Below, one piece after another: positions 1 through 3,946 of a DNA stretch of 6,177 bases. The notes beneath the pieces are model-generated. The model was not told where the DNA came from, did not search any database, and saw only the letters and a list, made by a program, of their open reading frames with translations. The DNA lies in the NCBI GenBank assembly GCA_018812355.1, contig JAHJDQ010000109.1, forward strand, positions 1 to 6,177. Direction: 5' to 3'. Each line of letters begins with the position of its first letter. Position 1 is the stretch's first letter. This stretch comes from Nanobdellota archaeon. GTDB taxonomy: Archaea; Nanobdellota; Nanobdellia; Woesearchaeales; GW2011-AR9. A program made the translations under genes and the position numbers.

Positions 1-22
1 AAAAAATAAAAAATAATTTTTT
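1..22 (-). terminator. T-rich terminator after the small membrane protein gene
   Basis: Read on the minus strand, the bases after the stop codon of the 23-238 gene are two runs of six T separated by an A, preceded by TTA. Archaeal transcription commonly ends at U-rich tracts without a hairpin, so this is a plausible intrinsic terminator. It is cut by the window edge. Confidence 0.5.
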
Positions 23-238
23 TTACATAAAATGTTTTCTAAACACTGGACAAGCAAAAAACATTACGTTGATTAAGACCAATGAAACTAATGCACCCAT
101 CCATTGATTAACTACTGAAACTTCTAACATCCACAGAACGTACCATAGAAACAAATACAAAGAACCTTCCGATATCAACACACCTAACCAATCTTTTGCT
201 GACCAATTACAACATTTACTTACTTTTTTCTTCGCCAT
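23..238 (-). CDS. small two-helix membrane protein, function unknown
   Basis: I do not recognise a family. The 71-residue product has a basic N-terminus (MAKKKVSK) and two hydrophobic segments at about residues 18-38 and 46-64. Tryptophan is frequent (W12, W17, W32, W36, W46), and the C-terminus is short and basic (FRKHFM). This suggests a hairpin-like integral membrane protein with a short loop between helices. Three cysteines (C9, C10, C63) are present without a metal-site pattern. The ATG at 238 is well supported: a GAGGTGA Shine-Dalgarno ends 6 nt upstream, and a TATA box sits about 42 nt upstream. The gene follows aEF-1 beta on the same strand after 128 nt and seems to have its own promoter. 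It is probably real because start signals, composition and a downstream T-rich terminator agree. Function cannot be inferred. Confidence 0.8.
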   Translation of the reverse strand: MAKKKVSKCCNWSAKDWLGVLISEGSLYLFLWYVLWMLEVSVVNQWMGALVSLVLINVMFFACPVFRKHFM

Positions 239-244
239 ATACTA

Positions 245-284
245 TCACCTCTAGAATTAGAAGTAATCTCTTAAAGAATATAAA
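245..284 (-). promoter_or_regulatory. promoter (TATA) and Shine-Dalgarno of the 23-238 gene
   Basis: On the minus strand a TTTATATT box lies at 284-277, which would place transcription start near 254. A GAGGTGA motif at 251-245 follows, 6 nt before the ATG. The predicted leader is about 16 nt. The same SD word precedes the 2062-2442 gene and the 2626 ATG, so it appears to be the local anti-16S consensus. Confidence 0.6.
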
Positions 285-366
285 TTTTATCCCAAAGCAA
301 GATCCATCTTTCCATAGGCTTTGTAACCCTATCACTCAAAACTGGGCATGCGCTCACTACATTCGC

Positions 367-645
367 TTAGCCCAGGGCCAAATCCATCTTGGCCACTTCA
401 GAACTTTGCACATGCTCAATCTCACCCATCTTTTGAGCAATTACATCAAAATCAGCACCTTCAATTTCAAACATTGCTAAAATCAAAACTGCTTTCAGAC
501 CAAAAGCGATCGGTTCTTCTTTCGCTTGCATCTCGCCAATAGACTTATTTTCTCGTGCGATTGCTAAAGCTTTTTCTTTAATTGGTTCAAGATCTACTTC
601 CGGAGATTCTGGCATTAATTTAAATGTAATAATTGCTTTCGCCAT
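367..645 (-). CDS. ef1b: translation elongation factor aEF-1 beta
   Basis: This is the archaeal EF-1 beta, the nucleotide exchange factor that reloads EF-1 alpha with GTP in the cytoplasm. The 92-residue product is the usual length (about 88-92). The family pattern is clear: MPESPEVDLEPIK at residues 11-23, the KEEPIAFGLKAV block at 42-53, and a C-terminal strand IEHVQSSEVAKMD at 76-88. It forms a single ferredoxin-like domain equivalent to the catalytic C-terminal domain of the eukaryotic factor. The ATG at 645 is preceded by AGAGGT about 11 nt upstream. It lies 59 nt downstream of the zinc-ribbon gene, its conserved archaeal partner, and is probably co-transcribed with it. The gap holds an 18-codon reading frame and a hairpin that may govern initiation here. 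The tail ends MDLALG. No T-tract follows the stop, so some readthrough toward the 23-238 gene is possible. Confidence 0.96.
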   Translation of the reverse strand: MAKAIITFKLMPESPEVDLEPIKEKALAIARENKSIGEMQAKEEPIAFGLKAVLILAMFEIEGADFDVIAQKMGEIEHVQSSEVAKMDLALG

Positions 646-646
646 T

Positions 647-703
647 TTAGTTGTTTACCTCTAAAATGGTGCTCAAAAAATCTTGATTTTTTTCTTGCGC
701 CAT
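647..703 (-). CDS. 18-codon ORF between the zinc-ribbon and aEF-1 beta genes (possible coupling or leader peptide)
   Basis: On the minus strand an ATG starts one base after the zinc-ribbon stop (TAA-A-ATG) and encodes MAQEKNQDFLSTILEVNN. Its own TAA is followed after one base by the aEF-1 beta ATG, again TAA-A-ATG. Both junctions continue GGCG, so the two start contexts are near-identical: 694-710 and 636-652 match at 16 of 17 bases. The frame fills the intergenic gap exactly, contains the aEF-1 beta Shine-Dalgarno, and passes through the hairpin at 661-708. It has no clear SD of its own and would depend on termination-reinitiation. It may be a genuine micropeptide, a cis-acting leader peptide, or the by-product of a small duplication of the aEF-1 beta start. 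No family is recognisable at this length. Confidence 0.35.
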   Translation of the reverse strand: MAQEKNQDFLSTILEVNN

Positions 704-708
704 TTTAG
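661..708 (-). promoter_or_regulatory. intercistronic hairpin upstream of aEF-1 beta
   Basis: Arms 697-708 and 661-672 pair at 11 of 12 positions in the minus-strand RNA, with one C-A mismatch. Inside them 675-682 pairs with 685-692 (AAAAAATC/GATTTTTT), leaving a very short loop. The 5' arm holds the zinc-ribbon stop codon and the start of the 18-codon frame. The 3' arm ends at 661, within the aEF-1 beta Shine-Dalgarno (GAGGT, 661-657). The 3' arm can alternatively pair perfectly over 9 bp (661-669 with 642-650) with the aEF-1 beta start codon, looping out 651-660. Two exclusive structures are therefore possible. A regulatory role is inference. Confidence 0.5.
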
Positions 709-875
709 TTAGGGCCCTTAAACTCGCAGCTAGGGCAAGTATATTGAGTAGCATTTTTTCGACAAACTGTACATCTAATTAATTCATACTTTCCACAGTT
801 TGGACATTTAAAATTCACACAACCCTGATCGTTAGTAACATTTTTTTTACATGAGATACATAATTTTGTTTCCAT
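705..875 (-). CDS. small zinc-ribbon RNA-binding protein (COG2888-like, four CxxC motifs)
   Basis: This 56-residue protein was found by reading the minus strand between RtcA and aEF-1 beta. It has four CxxC knuckles: CISC (residues 6-9), CPNC (24-27), CTVC (35-38) and CPSC (47-50). These can form two zinc ribbons. The layout matches the archaeal family described as a predicted Zn-ribbon RNA-binding protein acting in translation, whose gene is typically found immediately upstream of aEF-1 beta, as here. The ATG at 875 lies 25 nt after the RtcA stop. There is no SD, but a perfect TTTATAAA box is centred 28-29 nt upstream, consistent with leaderless initiation from a promoter overlapping the end of rtcA. 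The C-terminus EFKGPN is immediately followed by the 18-codon frame. The biochemical role is not established from sequence. Confidence 0.9.
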   Translation of the reverse strand: METKLCISCKKNVTNDQGCVNFKCPNCGKYELIRCTVCRKNATQYTCPSCEFKGPN

Positions 876-899
876 TTTATGAGCTTGAACAAAGGTCTG

Positions 900-907
900 T
901 TTATAAA
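900..907 (-). promoter_or_regulatory. TATA box for the zinc-ribbon/aEF-1 beta unit
   Basis: A palindromic TTTATAAA at 907-900 on the minus strand is centred 28-29 nt before the zinc-ribbon ATG at 875. It overlaps the RtcA stop codon (903-901). There is no SD before 875, so transcription probably starts at or within a few bases of the ATG. Confidence 0.6.
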
Positions 908-1995
908 TTTTGCTTCTTCTCTACCTTAATAACCTCACCTTCTACTTTAAATCCTATCGGTAAGAATTTCTCACAAACATAAAAATTAGTTTTAGCATGG
1001 TTACTAATCTCATTAACTTTAATCTCTGATCCAGGTAATAAAGACATATAAAAAACCAATTGATCAGCTAAATTATAATCTACTACCGCCTCAGAATCAA
1101 TCTCTTTAATCAACTTCTCTGCTACTTCATTACCGATTTGTTCAGAACTCTTTCCCCTCTCGATTAAGACATCACCTCCTAATATTACGGGATTAGCAAA
1201 ATTAATCTCCCCCTTACTACTAAACACTCCCCACAATAACACTTCTCCGCCAACACTTAAACTATCAGCATAATCAAGACGAAAATCAAGAGGAACATTA
1301 TACTTTTGTAATTTCAGTTCGGCAGTTTTCTTAATTCTTTCTCCAACTTCTTTCTCCACTAATTCTTTAGAAACATTAACAATCCCTTTTATCTGTTCTA
1401 ATTTACCTTGCTCAACTAACTTTATTTTTCCCACTGCTAAACCTAACTCTTCATAAAACTCATTAAAATCTTTATTTTTATACTGAGGAGAAATTTCTAA
1501 ACTGACTAGTCCTCCTCCTTTAGGATAATAACCTCTTTTCAAAATCTTCAACTCAATTTTCTTGACAAACTTTTGTAAATGAGGTATTAAAACATTCTGT
1601 AAATAATCTACTGAAGCCTGCCACTTTCCACAAGTCCCGCCTTTAACATTTAAAGTAACTTTTCCGGGAGCAAATAAACAGGGCAGAATCAATGCCTGTA
1701 ATAATAAAGTGATACTTCCCGCCGTTCCAATATCAATTTCATACGTTCCTGACTTAACCTTTCCTGGTTTAAAACTTAACTCGGTCGAGCCCAACTCAAC
1801 ATCATTCACCTCAGCATCACAAATCTCTTTTAGCGCTTTAATTGCCGTAAGATGCTGTGCTTTTAATCCAGGTTGATTTCTTCCTGCTCTAATATTATCA
1901 ACTTTAAACTTTTTTCCAGTAAGCGTAGAAAGAGCCAGAGCAACTCGAACTAAGCTTCCTCCTCCCTCTAAATAAGCACCGTCTAATTTAATCAT
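901..1995 (-). CDS. rtcA: RNA 3'-terminal phosphate cyclase
   Basis: RtcA uses ATP to convert an RNA 3'-phosphate into a 2',3'-cyclic phosphate, through a covalent histidine-AMP and an RNA-adenylate. Cyclic ends are substrates for RtcB-type ligation. The 364-residue product is slightly longer than the usual 340 or so. Visible hallmarks are EGGGSLVRVALALS (10-23), IRAGRNQPGLKAQHL (35-49), DIGTAGS (88-94), and the family signature RGYYPKGGG (154-162). LADQL is at 309-313, and NHAKTN at 332-337 carries the expected adenylated histidine, H333. The insert domain lies roughly at 170-275. The segment TCGKWQASVDYL (121-132) departs somewhat from the common KGGT-x-x-x-W-A-P-P form. The ATG at 1995 has no SD, but a TATA-like box is centred 26-27 nt upstream, so leaderless initiation is likely. 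The upstream membrane-protein gene is separated by a T-rich terminator. Confidence 0.96.
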   Translation of the reverse strand: MIKLDGAYLEGGGSLVRVALALSTLTGKKFKVDNIRAGRNQPGLKAQHLTAIKALKEICDAEVNDVELGSTELSFKPGKVKSGTYEIDIGTAGSITLLLQALILPCLFAPGKVTLNVKGGTCGKWQASVDYLQNVLIPHLQKFVKKIELKILKRGYYPKGGGLVSLEISPQYKNKDFNEFYEELGLAVGKIKLVEQGKLEQIKGIVNVSKELVEKEVGERIKKTAELKLQKYNVPLDFRLDYADSLSVGGEVLLWGVFSSKGEINFANPVILGGDVLIERGKSSEQIGNEVAEKLIKEIDSEAVVDYNLADQLVFYMSLLPGSEIKVNEISNHAKTNFYVCEKFLPIGFKVEGEVIKVEKKQNL

Positions 1996-2017
1996 CGATT
2001 AAGAAATTGTGACTTGT

Positions 2018-2025
2018 TTTATTAA
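2018..2025 (-). promoter_or_regulatory. TATA-like box of rtcA
   Basis: TTAATAAA on the minus strand (2025-2018) is centred 26-27 nt before the RtcA ATG at 1995. The interval lacks a purine-rich SD. The match to the TTTATA consensus is weaker than at the other promoters here. Confidence 0.45.
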
Positions 2026-2035
2026 TATTACTAAA

Positions 2036-2061
2036 GAAAAAAAAGATTAAAAAAATAAAAT
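2036..2061 (-). terminator. T-rich terminator after the 2062-2442 gene
   Basis: Minus-strand bases after the stop at 2062 are strongly T-rich, with runs of seven and eight T. A weak 6-bp stem, AGATTA (2068-2063) with TAATCT (2049-2044), brackets the first run. U-tract termination is the usual archaeal mode. Confidence 0.55.
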
Positions 2062-2442
2062 CTAATCTGAAGCTAAACGCCAGATTGTCTTTATTCCTAC
2101 TAAGATTGCTCCAGGAACAACAAACACAACAATATTACTTAAAATTGATCTCAAGTAAGGCCCAACTGCTGGAATCAAACCTAAATTAACAATCCCTGCT
2201 AACATCAAAGCAATCGATGCTAATAAAAAAGGAGTTGTTTCTTTTGCAGTTAAGTTAAATAATCCCACAAAAAATCCTAAGATAACTAATGTTGTTACCA
2301 AAACTTGTGGACTGAATACATCCCTAAATAATCCTGCGACAATCGCAATTAATAATCCTACAAAGAAAGCGTAATGAGCAACACGATGTATTTCCATCTT
2401 ACTTTTTTTAACCGCATTTGATTTCCCTCTTTTTTTTGCCAT
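2062..2442 (-). CDS. four-helix membrane protein, function unknown
   Basis: I do not recognise a named family. The 126-residue product starts with a strongly basic cytoplasmic tail (MAKKRGKSNAVKKSK). Four hydrophobic segments follow at about 22-38, 46-64, 70-90 and 98-119, ending in a short tail WRLASD. The positive N-terminus suggests N-in, C-in topology. No catalytic motif or polar membrane signature is evident. The start at 2442 is well defined: GAGGTGA (2456-2450) lies 7 nt upstream, and a TATA box is centred about 46 nt upstream, giving a leader near 20 nt. The gene is divergent from the LAGLIDADG gene across 183 nt. A T-rich terminator separates it from rtcA, so it is probably monocistronic. 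Confidence 0.85.
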   Translation of the reverse strand: MAKKRGKSNAVKKSKMEIHRVAHYAFFVGLLIAIVAGLFRDVFSPQVLVTTLVILGFFVGLFNLTAKETTPFLLASIALMLAGIVNLGLIPAVGPYLRSILSNIVVFVVPGAILVGIKTIWRLASD

Positions 2443-2449
2443 GATTAAA

Positions 2450-2494
2450 TCACCTCTATTATAATGTTCTTATTAAATTTTCTTTATATATAAA
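2450..2494 (-). promoter_or_regulatory. promoter and Shine-Dalgarno of the 2062-2442 gene
   Basis: The palindromic TTTATATATAAA (2494-2483) on the minus strand would direct initiation near 2462. GAGGTGA at 2456-2450 is 7 nt from the ATG at 2442. Confidence 0.6.
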
Positions 2495-2555
2495 TTATTC
2501 GGTAAAATTAAAGCGTCCTAAGACCCACACACCCACTCGACAACCTCGGATAGAG

Positions 2556-2563
2556 TTTATATA
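2556..2563 (+). promoter_or_regulatory. TATA box of the LAGLIDADG gene
   Basis: TTTATATA predicts a transcription start near 2585, giving a leader of about 40 nt before ATG 2626. That start falls just before the 5' arm of the leader hairpin at 2587-2616. Confidence 0.5.
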
Positions 2564-2586
2564 CTAGTTTTTCTATTTCAATAACG

Positions 2587-2620
2587 CTCTTCATTTAGGG
2601 CTAGCGCAATGAAGAGGTGA
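2587..2620 (+). promoter_or_regulatory. leader hairpin partly masking the Shine-Dalgarno of the LAGLIDADG gene
   Basis: CTCTTCATT (2587-2595) pairs perfectly over 9 bp with AATGAAGAG (2608-2616), leaving a 12-nt loop. The Shine-Dalgarno GAGGTGA occupies 2614-2620, so its first three bases are inside the 3' arm. ATG 2626 follows after 5 nt. The stem would begin almost at the predicted 5' end of the mRNA and should reduce ribosome access. No ligand-binding fold is recognisable. Confidence 0.5.
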
Positions 2621-2657
2621 TTGAAATGAACGAAAACTAGCTGAATTATTAGGCTTA

Positions 2658-3290
2658 ATGACTGGCGATGGTTGTCTGTCTAGATATCGAAGATCTCATA
2701 TGATTTACATTGCAGGACATAAAACAGATGATTTACATTATCATGAAAATGTCACTAAACCATTATTCAAAGAACTATTTAATAAAAATGTTAATATTGG
2801 TTTTAGGAAAAAAGAACATGCTTTGTTTATTAGATTTTCAGATCAAGAAATATTTGCAAAACTTTCTAAATATCTTCCTATTGGCAGAAAATATGATTTT
2901 TTGAAAATACCTGAGGATATCTTAAGTAATCAAAAATATTTTTTTGCCTTTGTTCGTGGTCTTGCAGATACGGATGGTTGTGTTGTTTTTAGTAAACAAC
3001 ATAGAACTTATCCCTACTATCCCAGAATTGAAATCACGAGTAAATCAAAGATATTTCTTTCTAAAATCCTTTTGGAATTAAAAACAGTGGGATTTTACGG
3101 CTCAGTTAGTCATAAAGGAAAAGATAATTATAGGCTGGAAATACCTGGGATAAAAAATTTGTTTAAGTGGTTGGAATTTATAGGTTTCAGTAATATCACA
3201 AAGATAAATAAAATAATGGACCACTTTAGTGGCACTTCGGTGGTCCAAAAACGTCCCAGGTCGGATTCGAACCGACGATCGCGCGGTTAA
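2658..3290 (+). CDS. LAGLIDADG homing-endonuclease-like protein, 5' end probably frameshifted
   Basis: This is a stand-alone protein with two LAGLIDADG motifs, the family of homing endonucleases and their domesticated relatives. Motif 1 is LLGLMTGDG and motif 2 is VRGLADTDG (residues 99-107 counting from ATG 2658). Both motif-terminal acids (D4 and D106) are kept. ATG 2658 falls in the middle of motif 1: the preceding in-frame codons (2631-2657) read RKLAELLGL, with a TGA at 2622 and no in-frame start. The natural start is ATG 2626, with a perfect SD, but it reads MNEN then TAG. One extra A in the run at 2633-2636 would give MNEKLAELLGLMTGDG. The gene is therefore broken, frameshifted in translation, or affected by a sequencing error. 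At the 3' end residues 199-210 (RPRSDSNRRSRG) are antisense to tRNA-Asn, and the TAA lies in its anticodon loop; the ancestral C-terminus was probably near residue 190. The protein is not inside the tRNA intron. Confidence 0.75.
   Translation: MTGDGCLSRYRRSHMIYIAGHKTDDLHYHENVTKPLFKELFNKNVNIGFRKKEHALFIRFSDQEIFAKLSKYLPIGRKYDFLKIPEDILSNQKYFFAFVRGLADTDGCVVFSKQHRTYPYYPRIEITSKSKIFLSKILLELKTVGFYGSVSHKGKDNYRLEIPGIKNLFKWLEFIGFSNITKINKIMDHFSGTSVVQKRPRSDSNRRSRG
3217..3247 (-). terminator. inverted repeat 3' of tRNA-Asn, possible bidirectional terminator
   Basis: TGGACCAC (3217-3224) and GTGGTCCA (3240-3247) are perfect 8-bp complements with a 15-nt spacer. An alternative hairpin CCACT-TT-AGTGG occupies 3221-3232. 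On the minus strand the tRNA 3' end (3252) is followed by G, five T, this hairpin, and then T-rich sequence. That would suit termination or 3' trimming of the pre-tRNA. On the plus strand the repeat lies in the last codons of the LAGLIDADG frame. Confidence 0.45.
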
Positions 3291-3354
3291 CAGCTTCACG
3301 GTCAAACACAAAGAGTGAATGATACGCGTGCTCTAGCCGCTGAGCCACTGGGAC
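3252..3354 (-). tRNA. tRNA-Asn (anticodon GTT) with an intron at 30/31
   Basis: A full cloverleaf folds on the minus strand. The acceptor GTCCCAG/CTGGGAC (3354-3348 with 3259-3253) has 7 perfect pairs, the D stem is GCTC/GAGC, and the T arm is GTCGG-TTCGAAT-CCGAC. The variable loop is CGATC. The anticodon loop CTGTTAA (3293-3287) holds GTT at 3291-3289, and the discriminator G73 suits asparagine. CCA is not encoded. The anticodon stem closes perfectly (CGCGG/CCGCG) only after removing 30 nt between nucleotides 30 and 31, giving a 73-nt mature tRNA from a 103-nt gene. The gene is convergent with, and overlapped by, the LAGLIDADG reading frame. The promoter is probably the TTTATAAA box at 3380-3387, shared with the kinase gene. 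Confidence 0.94.
3295..3324 (-). other. 30-nt tRNA-Asn intron at non-canonical position 30/31
   Basis: The insertion separates C27-G30 from G31 of the anticodon stem. Its ends cannot slide without spoiling the G31-C39 pair. Most archaeal tRNA introns are at 37/38; others occur elsewhere and are excised by the splicing endonuclease at bulge-helix-bulge motifs. Intron bases TTCAC (3319-3315) pair with GTGAA (3299-3295), ending exactly at the 3' junction. I cannot draw a canonical 3-4-3 bulge-helix-bulge here, so a relaxed motif would be needed. Confidence 0.75.
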
Positions 3355-3379
3355 ATTAAAAGATAAAATAAACAATTGT

Positions 3380-3387
3380 TTTATAAA
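3380..3387. promoter_or_regulatory. shared palindromic TATA box for tRNA-Asn and the P-loop kinase gene
   Basis: TTTATAAA reads the same on both strands. It is centred 26-27 nt before the kinase ATG (3410) and 29-30 nt before the tRNA 5' end (3354), which fits a pre-tRNA start a few bases upstream. No other equally good box lies in the 55-nt gap. The 12-bp palindrome AAACAATTGTTT (3370-3381) overlaps its edge. Confidence 0.55.
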
Positions 3388-3409
3388 TATTTCTTTGTCA
3401 GAAAGATAA

Positions 3410-3946
3410 ATGAACTATTTTATTATAATTAGAGGGCCTTTAGGAAGTGGAAAGACTACTTTAGCTAAAAAACTATCGAGAAAGTTAAAAGCAGAACATG
3501 TTTCATTTGATTCAATCCTAAAAAAGAAAAATTTAGATATAGTTAACCAAAAGGAAGGGTGTATTCCTGTAAAAAATTTTATTATTGCTAATAAATTTAT
3601 AATTCCAATAATGAATCAAAAATTAGAACAAGGTCAAATAATCATTTTTGATGGCTGTTTTTACCATAAAGAAGTTCTTGAAAATTTGATTCATAATTTA
3701 CCTTTTCCTCACTACATTTTTACTTTGAAAACTTCCTTAAAAGTTTGTATTGAGAGAGATGAAAAAAGAAAGAAAACCTTTGGAAAAGAAGCTGCAAAAT
3801 CCGTTTATAAATTAGTCTCAAAATTTGATTATGGCATCTCAATAAATATAACTGAAAGATATAGTGATGATATTATCAAAGATATTCTCACTTATTTACC
3901 TAAAACAAATAAAAATGCAAATTTTTCCAAACATAAAAATCATTAA
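3410..3946 (+). CDS. P-loop kinase-like NTPase (AAA_33 type)
   Basis: This 178-residue single-domain protein has the fold signature of small P-loop kinases. Walker A is GPLGSGKT at 9-16, and an acidic residue follows the second strand (VSFDSI, D34). A Walker-B-like strand IIIFDG is at 77-82 (D81), and a basic lid-like segment ERDEKRKK is at 115-122. It likely binds ATP and transfers a phosphate; the substrate cannot be read from the sequence. T4-type polynucleotide kinases have an arginine three residues after the D34-equivalent aspartate, and here that position is L37, which argues against a classical 5'-OH polynucleotide kinase. There is no SD and a TATA box is centred 26-27 nt upstream, so the mRNA is probably leaderless. 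The 3' end overlaps the phosphoesterase gene, suggesting a two-gene operon. The tail after residue 165 is Lys/Asn-rich and probably disordered. Confidence 0.82.
   Translation: MNYFIIIRGPLGSGKTTLAKKLSRKLKAEHVSFDSILKKKNLDIVNQKEGCIPVKNFIIANKFIIPIMNQKLEQGQIIIFDGCFYHKEVLENLIHNLPFPHYIFTLKTSLKVCIERDEKRKKTFGKEAAKSVYKLVSKFDYGISINITERYSDDIIKDILTYLPKTNKNANFSKHKNH

Noticed and set aside
239..366. Possible small RNA in the gap downstream of aEF-1 beta
   Set aside because: Only a 5-bp stem (ATAGG/CCTAT) and a poor C-box-like word are visible, with no D box or promoter of its own beyond the one for the next gene.
196..542. Plus-strand open frames of 94 and 64 codons opposite aEF-1 beta
   Set aside because: They are antisense to a clearly conserved gene and show no start signals or recognisable protein features.
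3102..3311. Minus-strand 69-codon frame across the LAGLIDADG gene and tRNA
   Set aside because: It reads through the tRNA-Asn gene and antisense to the endonuclease gene; the RSSVRIRPGT-like text is typical of translated tRNA.
2500..3354. Mobile element integrated at tRNA-Asn with att repeats
   Set aside because: I found no second copy of the tRNA 3' end, no integrase and no terminal repeats; only the endonuclease gene lies beside the tRNA.
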